64,000 bases of DNA from Pseudomonas fragi (GTDB lineage Bacteria > Pseudomonadota > Gammaproteobacteria > Pseudomonadales > Pseudomonadaceae). The translations under genes were made by a program, and so were the position numbers. The stretch spans positions 3,658,001 through 3,722,000 of the forward strand of contig NZ_CP104861.1 in the NCBI RefSeq assembly GCF_025426255.1, written 5' to 3'. The notes beneath the pieces were generated by a model. The model made no database searches. It saw only the letters and a program-made list of their open reading frames with translations, and was not told the DNA's origin. Below, in pieces: positions 14,970 through 24,238 of the stretch (within the stretch, counting starts at the first letter, position 1; every line of letters starts with the position of its first letter).

Positions 14970-17273
14970 ACCTCCTTTTAGCTCCCCGCGAATTTGCACC
15001 GTCTGATATTCGGGGTCAGCCTTGATCTGCGCCTCCGTGAAGGGCAATGGTTGCCACTGTTTCCTGGAAAACGCTTGCGTCTGGTCACGGGCATACCTGG
15101 AGGCCGGGTCGCTGGACAGCGAGAACGCCAGTAACCCTTGCGCCTTAGGCCCCTGCTCGTCGAAGGTCACGGTTTGCAGGTAACTGGTGCCGCTGACCAC
15201 TTCACGCTTTCCGTCCTGACCCGGCACGCTTTGCATGGCGTTGTACACACCCAACGTCGCTGGGCCACCGTGGATCGGGGTTTGCTGGCCACCACTGCTG
15301 ACGACCTGAATCTCGCCCCAGGTGACATCCGCGCCCAACCCGGTTTCAGCCACTGCGGCTGCCGAGGCCAGTAGCGCCTCATGCACCGCCTTGAGTACCT
15401 GCGCCTGACTCAGGTTCAGCCCACGCGGGGTGTGCTGCGGGTCTGCGGGGTCGAACGGCACGCGCCAAACATCCGCGACTTCAAGCAATTGCCCCATGAT
15501 GTGCTGAAAGTGCACCAGGCCAATGCCACTGTCGAGATCTGCCTGCTGATCCCATGCCTTGAGGCTGGCACACAGCGGTGCAAGGCTCCTCGACGCGCTC
15601 GCACAGGCCTGCAGCAAGTCAGGCATGACCAACCCGGCCAGATACACCCGATCATCCATCACCATGCCTTGCAGATCCGACACGCTGATTGCCCCCGGCT
15701 GGCTCAGGCGTTGCAGGGCAAAGCGCGCACGCGGCCCCAGCGGCTGGCTGTCCTGGCTGATCAGGGGTGAAAAACCGGTCAACGGCGCCTTGGGGTTGAC
15801 CATCCAGGCCGAGTCGTTGGAGTGCTGCACGTAATCATCACGCCGCAATTGTGGCAAATGACTTGCCGGGTAGATGCCCGGTTGCGCTGCACTCGGATCA
15901 ACGGTCCAGCCACAGGCACTGCGGCTGCCATCAAGCAGGATCAGCTCAAGGCCTGCACGCGGATCGCTGCAGGCGGCGAGTTTAGCCGCGTCGACATAGG
16001 GCACTACCGAGACGTTCATGTACAGCGCCTGCCCCTGATCATCCACCGCCAGGGTGTTAACCCACGGAATGCCCTGGACCCGGTTCACGGACGCTTGCAG
16101 GGCATCGAGGCTCGGGGCTTGATTGATCGCATACCACTGCTGCAACACGCGGTCATTTTGCAGGTTGGCGTCGCGCAGGCTAAAGGCTACGTGATTATCC
16201 CAGTCGAGCTTGCCCGGCCACTGCACTATCGGGCCGAACACTGAGCTGTAGATATCCCGCGATACAGATTGCAGGCTGCCATCGGCTTGCTTGACGTCGA
16301 CCGTCACGGTTTTTTTATCGAGTGCCCGCGACTGACCATCAAGCAGATAGCGCGTCGGGTCCTTCGGGTCGAGCTCAAGCCGGTACAGAGTGAAGTGCTT
16401 TGACGTGTCGACGGTGTGGGTCCAGGCCATGTGCCGGTTAAAGCCGATATTGATCATCGGCAAGCCGGGCAGCGCAGCACCCATCACGTCGAGCTTGCCG
16501 GGAATGGTCAACTGCATCTGGTAAAAACGCATCCCGCCCACCCATGGAAAATGCGGGTTGGCCAACAACATGGCGCGACCGGTTTGTGAGCGCTCGGCCC
16601 CTACAGCCACTGCGTTGCTGCCGCGGTCCAAGGCAAAGCGTTGCATGCGCTCGGCGGCGACTTCAAAGCTGCCGGCAGTTGTCTTGATACCGGCCGTGGC
16701 ACGCGGCGGCGTTGCTGCTACCAAGGCCTCGGCAAATTGACCGGCCCCGCCCTCTACCAGTAAGCGACGGGTCAGCTTGACCAGGTCCTGTGCCGTGATG
16801 GGCCGTACCGAAGCATTGTCACATTGTGCCGGGAGTATTACGCGCTCACTGAGCTGGCGGTTGTAGCCGGCCACATAGCCATTGATCAAATCCCGCACTT
16901 CAGGGGTTTGCGCCTGCCAAAAGGCAGACACCGCTTCGGGCGTATTGAGCCAAGTGAAAAACACATCGCTGGACAGGTTGTCGCGCTGCTCCAGGGTCAA
17001 CGCCTCGGGGCCAAAATATTTGGCGCGCTCACCGTTGACGGTGACCACTTCATTGGCCAAAAGACACAGGTTGTCCTGGGCATAGGCATAACCGATGCCA
17101 TAGCCCAGGCCGCGCTCATCAGCGGCACGGATATGCGGCACGCCAAAAGTGGTACGGCGGATATCTGCGCTCACGTCGCTGGCGGGCGTGCTGGCCATGG
17201 CTGAAACGCTCAGCCCCAGGCACAGCCCTGCAAGGCACACTTTGCTTAACGGTCTGGAAATAATCACGTGCAC
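14964..17273 (-). CDS. pvdQ: Periplasmic acylase PvdQ (pyoverdine precursor deacylation, AHL acylase)
   Basis: PvdQ is an Ntn-hydrolase of the penicillin-acylase family. It removes the fatty acyl chain from the pyoverdine precursor in the periplasm and also cleaves long-chain acyl-homoserine lactones. The protein is about 769 residues, near the 762 of the P. aeruginosa enzyme, and follows it closely (RRTTFGVPHIRAADERGLGYGIGYAYAQDN; LTRRLLVEGGAGQFA). Self-cleavage should occur before the serine in RGSNAVAVG, the new beta-chain N-terminus. I chose GTG 17273, which has AAGGAG five bases upstream and gives a signal peptide (SKVCLAGLCLGLSVSAMA); the open frame to ATG 17333 lacks such a site. The stop lies in REP element B. 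Confidence 0.93.
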   Translation of the reverse strand: MHVIISRPLSKVCLAGLCLGLSVSAMASTPASDVSADIRRTTFGVPHIRAADERGLGYGIGYAYAQDNLCLLANEVVTVNGERAKYFGPEALTLEQRDNLSSDVFFTWLNTPEAVSAFWQAQTPEVRDLINGYVAGYNRQLSERVILPAQCDNASVRPITAQDLVKLTRRLLVEGGAGQFAEALVAATPPRATAGIKTTAGSFEVAAERMQRFALDRGSNAVAVGAERSQTGRAMLLANPHFPWVGGMRFYQMQLTIPGKLDVMGAALPGLPMINIGFNRHMAWTHTVDTSKHFTLYRLELDPKDPTRYLLDGQSRALDKKTVTVDVKQADGSLQSVSRDIYSSVFGPIVQWPGKLDWDNHVAFSLRDANLQNDRVLQQWYAINQAPSLDALQASVNRVQGIPWVNTLAVDDQGQALYMNVSVVPYVDAAKLAACSDPRAGLELILLDGSRSACGWTVDPSAAQPGIYPASHLPQLRRDDYVQHSNDSAWMVNPKAPLTGFSPLISQDSQPLGPRARFALQRLSQPGAISVSDLQGMVMDDRVYLAGLVMPDLLQACASASRSLAPLCASLKAWDQQADLDSGIGLVHFQHIMGQLLEVADVWRVPFDPADPQHTPRGLNLSQAQVLKAVHEALLASAAAVAETGLGADVTWGEIQVVSSGGQQTPIHGGPATLGVYNAMQSVPGQDGKREVVSGTSYLQTVTFDEQGPKAQGLLAFSLSSDPASRYARDQTQAFSRKQWQPLPFTEAQIKADPEYQTVQIRGELKGGL

Positions 17274-17340
17274 TGCTGCTCCTTCACGACAAAAAGCCGG
17301 GCGGCGCAATCGATTGAAAACCACCACGGGCAAGTGAAAA

Positions 17341-17363
17341 ACGAAGCAGGTTAAAAAAATTTA
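17341..17363 (-). promoter_or_regulatory. Near-match to the PvdS box upstream of pvdQ
   Basis: On the minus strand: TAAAT, 15 bases, CGT, so one base shorter than the consensus spacing. It lies 68 bases upstream of the pvdQ start, a similar distance to the pvdP box. A second inverted repeat, CCCCC..GGGGG around 17377-17396, lies further upstream. Confidence 0.45.
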
Positions 17364-17529
17364 ATAATTGTTCCAAACCCCCGGTCTTACTGGGGGCATA
17401 CGTAATCGAGACGGATTTACGACAAATTTTCTACATTCAAATGTTCATGATTTAAGTCGCTCATTCGTCTAGTTAACCAAGAGCATTTTTTTTCTTTTCC
17501 TGATCAGGCTCTGAAAAGGAGTTTTTTGC

Positions 17530-17916
17530 ATGCACAACCAGCAAATACCAACGGATGGTAGCCACCAGCATCACGACACAGCTTTCCAGCCCGACCCGGG
17601 GTTGCTGGAGGCTCTGGCTCCTTTGCAGGGCAACGAACGGATCCGTCATTTACTCAAGTGTTTCGGGCTGCGTACCAGCCTGGTACGGCTCAAGGTCATT
17701 GACGCATTGCTGACCGCGGCCGGGAATGATCGACGGCTGGGAGTGCGCGGCATGCACAGTCATTTGCAGGCACTGGATATTCCATTGTCGTTTCTGAGTG
17801 TGCGCGAGGTGCTCAAGCGCTTGTGCAGCGAGGGGGTGGTGGTGCTCAACAGCGACAAGAGCTACAGCCTGCATCCACAGGCTGAAGCCGTTCTGATCGG
17901 AAGGATTGAAGCTTAA
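17530..17916 (+). CDS. Short Fur-like winged-helix regulator
   Basis: The 128-residue protein contains a winged-helix domain like that of Fur (KCFGLRTSLVRLKVIDALLTA ... LGVRGMHSHLQALDIPLSFLSVREVLKRLCSEGVVVLN, about 45-112), comparable with LKVTLPRLKILEML in Fur. It stops where Fur would begin its C-terminal dimerisation and metal-binding domain; the N-terminal HQHH is the only histidine cluster. Pseudomonas genomes annotate similar proteins as Fe/Zn uptake regulators. A strong AAAGGAG precedes the ATG. It is divergent from pvdQ, so a role in iron or pyoverdine control is possible but unproven. Confidence 0.7.
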   Translation: MHNQQIPTDGSHQHHDTAFQPDPGLLEALAPLQGNERIRHLLKCFGLRTSLVRLKVIDALLTAAGNDRRLGVRGMHSHLQALDIPLSFLSVREVLKRLCSEGVVVLNSDKSYSLHPQAEAVLIGRIEA

Positions 17917-18101
17917 ATCTTGGTCTTGCGGCGCATCACACCGTTGATCACGACCACGACCACAGCCACGCCGATGGCGATGTACTGGAACATTTTCTCG
18001 CTGATCATGCCGGCGTTCTGCATGTACGAAAGACCAAACATGATCCCCAGAACTACCAGTGAGATCAAAATCGAGTATTTCAAGCGCTGCGAAGGGGTCA
18101 T
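17913..18101 (-). CDS. Small inner-membrane protein
   Basis: A 62-residue protein with two hydrophobic segments (SILISLVVLGIMFGLSYM and FQYIAIGVAVVVVVINGVM) and a basic C-terminus (RRKTKI). The ATG at 18101 has AGGAACAGG upstream; the open frame extends to 18194 without a better start. It overlaps the 3' end of the Fur-like gene by four bases in convergent orientation. Function unknown. Confidence 0.7.
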   Translation of the reverse strand: MTPSQRLKYSILISLVVLGIMFGLSYMQNAGMISEKMFQYIAIGVAVVVVVINGVMRRKTKI

Positions 18102-18250
18102 AACCTGTTCCTGAAGTAAGTCTGAAAACGCAAACCGGGAATTTAACAAATATGTTCGGTTTACGGAGATGATTTGAAACATTCGAGGTCTCATCTTACA
18201 GCCGGGGAAGCTTTTTAGCTGCCACCGGCTCTAACCTTGAGGATCTGTGC

Positions 18251-18385
18251 ATGTTACGTCGTATCTCCAGGCTGGTCCCGTTGTTGCTCATCCTGGCCAT
18301 GAGCGGGTGCGTGGTTTTCCCAGGTCATGGAAGGCATGGCGATCACCGTTACTATGATGGTGGCCCAGGTTATTACCACCGCTGA
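18251..18385 (+). CDS. Small lipoprotein
   Basis: A 44-codon ORF starts at ATG 18251 with GAGGA seven bases upstream. It encodes MLRRISRLVPLLLILAMSGC, a lipoprotein signal whose lipobox is MSGC, and a short tail rich in Gly, His and Tyr (GHGRHGDHRYYDGGPGYYHR). A strong terminator follows. Similar small His/Tyr-rich lipoproteins occur in Pseudomonas; function unknown. Confidence 0.65.
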   Translation: MLRRISRLVPLLLILAMSGCVVFPGHGRHGDHRYYDGGPGYYHR

Positions 18386-18393
18386 TGAATCAC

Positions 18394-18420
18394 CCCGAGC
18401 CTGCCCCGCAGGCTCGGGTT
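18394..18420. terminator. Bidirectional terminator
   Basis: An 11-bp perfect stem (CCCGAGCCTGC with GCAGGCTCGGG, loop CCC) lies between the small lipoprotein gene and the convergent LysR gene, touching the LysR stop codon. Confidence 0.8.
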
Positions 18421-19324
18421 AACGTCTAAAGCCACTGCCCGGCCGGGCACACAAGTCCACCAGCCAATCCACAAACACCCGCACTCGCGGCGACAGTTGC
18501 CGATGCGGCGGATACAGGGCGGTCAATGCCATGCGCGGTGGCAGACAATCGCCGAGCACTTCTTGCACTCGTCCTTCACGTACCAGTTGCGCAACATGGT
18601 AATGCGGCACTTGCACCAGACCATACCCCGCCACACACGCCGCCAGATAACCCTCTGCACTATTGACCGCGATCTGCTTGGGCAAATCCACCAGACGTAC
18701 TTCGTCACCGATCTGGAACTCCAGCCCGTAGCGCTTGCCGGATGCGCTGGAGAAGTACTCCACCACCTGATGCCCGCTCAAGTCCTCAAGTGATTGCGGC
18801 ACGCCGTGGGCCTGCAAATAGCCGGGGCTGGCGCACGTGATCTGATCCATCTGCACCAGCGGCCGCGCCACCAGTGAATCATCCATCGTCAATCCGCCGC
18901 GAATCACGCAATCCACACCTTCGCGAATCAGATCCACCGGGCGATCGTTAAGACCGATTTCCAGCTCGATGTGCGCATAGCGCTGCGTGAATTCCGGCAA
19001 AGCCGGCAACACCACCAGGCGGCCCACCGCAGCAGGCATCTCGACCCGAAGCGTTCCCTTGGGCTGGCTGCTTTTGAACAGCCCTTCGGCTTCCTCAAGA
19101 TCTGCCAGCAAACTGATGCAGCGCTGGTAGTACGCGGCGCCGTCCAGGGTAGGACTCACTTGGCGCGTAGTGCGATGCAACAGTTGTACGCCCAAGTGCG
19201 CTTCCAGTTGCTTGATCAGTACCGTGACCGAGGCGCGAGGCATTTGCAGGCTGTCGGCAGCTTTGGCGAAACCGCCCAGCTCAACGATACGGGTAAAGAC
19301 CCGCATCGCGTTGAATCGGTCCAT
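18419..19324 (-). CDS. LysR-family transcriptional regulator
   Basis: The 301-residue protein begins MDRFNAMRVFTRIVELGGFAKAADSLQMPRASVTVLIKQLEAHLGVQLLHRTTRQV, the typical LysR winged helix-turn-helix (residues 1-60), and continues with a substrate-binding domain. The SVTVLIKQLE recognition helix places it in the large CrgA-like subgroup that often controls an adjacent oxidoreductase. It is divergent from the aldo-keto reductase at 19432, which is its probable target. Ligand unknown. Confidence 0.88.
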   Translation of the reverse strand: MDRFNAMRVFTRIVELGGFAKAADSLQMPRASVTVLIKQLEAHLGVQLLHRTTRQVSPTLDGAAYYQRCISLLADLEEAEGLFKSSQPKGTLRVEMPAAVGRLVVLPALPEFTQRYAHIELEIGLNDRPVDLIREGVDCVIRGGLTMDDSLVARPLVQMDQITCASPGYLQAHGVPQSLEDLSGHQVVEYFSSASGKRYGLEFQIGDEVRLVDLPKQIAVNSAEGYLAACVAGYGLVQVPHYHVAQLVREGRVQEVLGDCLPPRMALTALYPPHRQLSPRVRVFVDWLVDLCARPGSGFRR

Positions 19325-19431
19325 AGCCCCTCCATTGTTTAGAAAATACGAATACTCATAGTGTTTTTACCCGGTTTATCTTGCCGCTGTCGAGGTCAAG
19401 AATAGCTCCACCCCACTCAGGAGCACTTCGC

Positions 19432-20427
<996 letters not shown>

Positions 20428-20436
20428 TCAACAGCC

Positions 20437-20536
20437 TGTAGATACTCAGCTCCAGGTCAAGCACCCTGTGGGAGCGAGCCTGCTCGCGAATGATCTTCGC
20501 GAGCAGGCTCGCTCCCACGGTTGAAGTATCTCTGTA
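20437..20536. repeat. Composite REP element C (intact REPIN with outer boxes)
   Basis: Outer boxes TGTAGATACT (left) and GAAGTATCTCTGTA (right) bracket two inverted GTGGGAGCGAGCCTGCTCGCG palindromes (20468-20518). It is the clearest complete copy of the composite form. Confidence 0.88.
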
Positions 20537-20563
20537 ACCGCTGCCGCAGGATTTCACCCCAGG

Positions 20564-23500
20564 TTAAAAATCCCGTTTGTAGAAGATATCCAGCGAACTC
20601 GCAAAGCCGCTGGCCACTTCGACATACACCCGTTTGCTCAGTTTGTAACGCAGGGCAATGGTACTGGCAGGTTCAAATACGCCAACCCCGTAACGCACGC
20701 TCAAGCGCTCGTTGATCTTGCCACTGGCCACCACTGCCGTACTGTTGCCGCTGCCTTGGGTGTCGAGTTCAAAGTCCTTGATCCCCAGATGATTGGCCAG
20801 GCTGGTGGTGATCCCCGAACTGCCCATCAACCCCAGGCCCAGTGCCGCTTGCGCCAGCATATTTTCATCTTCACCAGTCCCCGTCAGCGGTCGCCCCAGA
20901 ATCAGGTAGGACAACGCCTGCTCCTGGCTCATGGCCGGTTCCGAGAAGATTTGCGTGGTGGGCTGTTCCGCACTGCCTGTCAGGCGAATCCCGGCGATAA
21001 CATCGTCGGTCTGGCGAATCGCTTCGATGTCCAGATACGGCTGATCAATGGGCCCGGCAAACAACAAACGCGCCCGGCGAATGGTCAACTTCTGGCCATA
21101 GGCCCGGTAGCGGCCATTGTTCAACCGTAACTCGCCACGGGTATCCATGTTGTTGCCGATATGCACCTGCCCGGCCAGGTCAGCGTTCAGGCCGAAGCCC
21201 GAGAACGTCAGCAACTCCTGCCCCACCACCACCGTGATGTCCATATCCACCTGCATCGGCGGCGCCTCATCCGTCGTTTGCTGGCCCACGATCACAGTGT
21301 CATCCGAGACCTTGACCGTCGAAGGCGGCAACTCGCGAACAACGATTTCACCTTTGGGAACGTTCACCCGACCGGCGATCAACAAGGTGTTATCGGCATT
21401 CAGGGAGATTTTCAGGTCGGGGGCGACTTCAAGCTTGGCGTAAGGCTCCACCGTAACCGGCAAATTGTTGCCCTTGACCAGCACGTTGACCGCCATAGCC
21501 TGGCCCCAGGCGAGATTGCCGCTGATGCTGCCCTGCCCTTGAGGGCCACTGGTCCAGCCACCATTCAACAGTGCAGTTTCACCGTTGATGGCTACCGAAA
21601 GTTGCAGATTCTCGAAACTGGTTGGCAACTGCGGGCCTGAAATTTCGCCGCCAGTCAGAGCCACATTGCCGTTGATATGAGGCGCCAGCAACGCGCCGGA
21701 AATCGTGCCCGAGCCGTTCAATTGGCCGGTGAGTTTTTCCACCATTGGCGCAAATGGACGAATCATCGACACATCCAACCCGCTCAGGCGGAACTCACCG
21801 GTGATCGGTTTGCTTTTTGGCAGCGGGTTGATTCGCGCCGCCAGCATCAGTTGCCCCAGCTTGCCACCGTCGAAATCGAGCCTGGAGTCGACCCGGTTGG
21901 GCGTCAGATTGCTGGTCAGCTTGAACGCCTGATACGGGAAGTCCAGCCACTGGCCCTTGTCCTTGAAGCGCAACGTGCCGCCACTGGCATCCACCACTAT
22001 CTGGCCTTTGGGCCCGCTGGCTGGCAGGTCGAGCATCAGGTCAGCATTGAGCTGGCCTTGCCATTGGAAATCCTTGGGCAGCCACTGCGCCAGGCTGTCG
22101 AGCGGAAACTGCTTGAGGTGCAAGCGCAACTTGGGATCCGGCACCAGGCGTTGCTCTTCGCTGCACAAACTGGCCGGACCAGAGATCCAGCACTGTGCGC
22201 CCAGATTGACCCGGCCATCGGCCAGGCGTTCCAGGCGCGCCGGGTTTTGCAACACCCAGTCCTGCCCGCCAGCCTTGACGTCACCGCTGACCAATCGTCC
22301 ACGCCAATTGTCTTTATCCAGGCCACCCTCCAGCGCCAGGCCCAGTTGCAGCAACGGCCCTTGCAACGCCAGCTTCAACTGCTGGCGCTTGATATCGCCA
22401 CTGCCGTTGGCAGTGAGTACGCCAAGCTGAGTGTCACCGGCCTGAATCCCGCTGCCTTTGAGGTCAAAGCGACCACGTTGATTACGATCAAGACTGGCAT
22501 CCAGGCTCAGGCTTTGCAGATGATTATCGGCAAATGCCAGCTGTTGGCCGTTGAGCTGCACCTTGCCTTGCGGCGCGTTGAGCGTCCCGGCCAGGTCGAC
22601 CCGGCCTTTGAGCTGGCCGCGCAGTTCGGGCCACAGTTGCCCCAGACGCGGCATGTTCAGATCAAGCTGGGCCTTGAGTTGCTGCTGCAAACTGGCGCTG
22701 CCATTGATTCGGTTATCACCCAGGCGAATGTCCAGCGCACTGACAGTCCAGGCCTCTCCTGCGCCTGCGGCCTTGGCTTGCAATACCGCTGGCTGGCCGC
22801 GCAAACGGCCTTTAAGGTCGAGGTTGGCATCCAGCTCAAGACGCTCATTTTTGAATGAGCCCTTGCTGCGCAATGGCCCAGCCAACGTACCCGGCAACTC
22901 GGCCACCCAGTACGCTGGGTTGATTGCACTCAAATCCAGTGCCGTGTCCCACACCAGGCCGTCGGCGAACTGCAGATTGACGTGCCCTTCGGCCTTGCCC
23001 TGCCCGGCCACCAGCTTGAGCTGCGGCAGGAATATCTTGCCCAGATCGCCACTGAATGGGCTGCTGAGGCTGAACTTGCCTGCTGGACCGTCGAGGTCAG
23101 CCTTGAAGTTACCCAGATAATTGCCATCTCTGTAGGACACTTCACCAACAAAGGTACGCAAGTCCACATCGGGCTTGTCGATCACCGGGTACAGGTTGTG
23201 CCAGGGGAATTCCAGCCAGTCGATTTTGGCTTCGGCACTCAAACCTTCCTGCCAGTCCACTTGCCCCGACAGTTTCAAGCGCTGCTGCGGGTTGGCCGTC
23301 AAATCCAGTGCTGCGATGTGCGCGCCCTTGGCATCTACCCGACCTTTGAGCAGCAGATTCACTGGCTCTTTTTCAGCTGGCAGAGTGGCGCTGCCATTCA
23401 ATTCATAACCGTCTTTGAGATTGCCCTTAGCCGTGAGCAGCAACTGATTGAGCTGCAAGGTATCCGGCAGATCCGGACTGGCCTTGAACGGCTCGGCGGT

Positions 23501-24238
23501 AATTTTCAACTGCGCCGGGAAGTTATCCGCCAACGGCTGAATTTCACCCGTCAGATGCGCGTTAAGGTAACCGCTGCTGTCGGCCGTAAGGTTCAGCATA
23601 GTGCGCACACTACCTTCAACCTTGAGCGCCAGCGCCAAGGGTTTTTCACCCGGTGCTGGCAGGCTGATATTGCCTTGCAAGGTCAATGGCCAGTCGCCAT
23701 TGGGTTGCAGCAAGCCGGACAGTTCAACGTTCAGGTCTTCGCGCTCGACATGCACCGAGTCGATCTGCAAACCCTTGGCGGTCCACTGCGCCGACATCTG
23801 CATGCCTTTGAGTTGTTCGATGCCGTTGAACAGCACATTGCCGACTTTGACCACTCCAACTTCAATCGCCAGCGGCAATTTCAACTCCGGCAGGCTGATC
23901 GGACCGCTACTGCTGTCTTCACTCGGGGGAAATTGCAGGCTGATTTGCTCGGCCTGCAATTGATCAATACACAGAGTCATGCGCATCAGGCAGCCCGGCG
24001 ACCAGGCAAAGATCGGCCTGCTCACCTCGACCCGACTGGTACCTTGCTCCCACAACAGATGATCGGCACCCCATTGGCCACCCAGGCGCCCGGCGAAGTT
24101 GTCCACTTGCAAGCCCGGCACTTGCCCCAGCACCCAGCGGCTGCCCGCCTGCGTCCCGAGAATAACGCCCACGCTGACAACCACCAGCAGCACCAACGCC
24201 AACAACACCAGACCGGCTATTTTCAAACCACGAATCAC
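20564..24238 (-). CDS. tamB: Translocation and assembly module protein TamB
   Basis: TamB is a large inner-membrane-anchored periplasmic protein that works with TamA and is proposed to move phospholipids or outer-membrane proteins across the periplasm. The 1224 residues start with one membrane anchor (LVLLALVLLVVVSVGVILG, about 10-30), continue with long repeating beta-strand sequence (AsmA-like), and end with the conserved DUF490 region (about 900-1224) including GRPLTGTGEDENMLAQAALGLGL and the final ASGFASSLDIFYKRDF. Length matches E. coli TamB (1259). It overlaps tamA by four bases (ATGA). Confidence 0.94.
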   Translation of the reverse strand: MIRGLKIAGLVLLALVLLVVVSVGVILGTQAGSRWVLGQVPGLQVDNFAGRLGGQWGADHLLWEQGTSRVEVSRPIFAWSPGCLMRMTLCIDQLQAEQISLQFPPSEDSSSGPISLPELKLPLAIEVGVVKVGNVLFNGIEQLKGMQMSAQWTAKGLQIDSVHVEREDLNVELSGLLQPNGDWPLTLQGNISLPAPGEKPLALALKVEGSVRTMLNLTADSSGYLNAHLTGEIQPLADNFPAQLKITAEPFKASPDLPDTLQLNQLLLTAKGNLKDGYELNGSATLPAEKEPVNLLLKGRVDAKGAHIAALDLTANPQQRLKLSGQVDWQEGLSAEAKIDWLEFPWHNLYPVIDKPDVDLRTFVGEVSYRDGNYLGNFKADLDGPAGKFSLSSPFSGDLGKIFLPQLKLVAGQGKAEGHVNLQFADGLVWDTALDLSAINPAYWVAELPGTLAGPLRSKGSFKNERLELDANLDLKGRLRGQPAVLQAKAAGAGEAWTVSALDIRLGDNRINGSASLQQQLKAQLDLNMPRLGQLWPELRGQLKGRVDLAGTLNAPQGKVQLNGQQLAFADNHLQSLSLDASLDRNQRGRFDLKGSGIQAGDTQLGVLTANGSGDIKRQQLKLALQGPLLQLGLALEGGLDKDNWRGRLVSGDVKAGGQDWVLQNPARLERLADGRVNLGAQCWISGPASLCSEEQRLVPDPKLRLHLKQFPLDSLAQWLPKDFQWQGQLNADLMLDLPASGPKGQIVVDASGGTLRFKDKGQWLDFPYQAFKLTSNLTPNRVDSRLDFDGGKLGQLMLAARINPLPKSKPITGEFRLSGLDVSMIRPFAPMVEKLTGQLNGSGTISGALLAPHINGNVALTGGEISGPQLPTSFENLQLSVAINGETALLNGGWTSGPQGQGSISGNLAWGQAMAVNVLVKGNNLPVTVEPYAKLEVAPDLKISLNADNTLLIAGRVNVPKGEIVVRELPPSTVKVSDDTVIVGQQTTDEAPPMQVDMDITVVVGQELLTFSGFGLNADLAGQVHIGNNMDTRGELRLNNGRYRAYGQKLTIRRARLLFAGPIDQPYLDIEAIRQTDDVIAGIRLTGSAEQPTTQIFSEPAMSQEQALSYLILGRPLTGTGEDENMLAQAALGLGLMGSSGITTSLANHLGIKDFELDTQGSGNSTAVVASGKINERLSVRYGVGVFEPASTIALRYKLSKRVYVEVASGFASSLDIFYKRDF

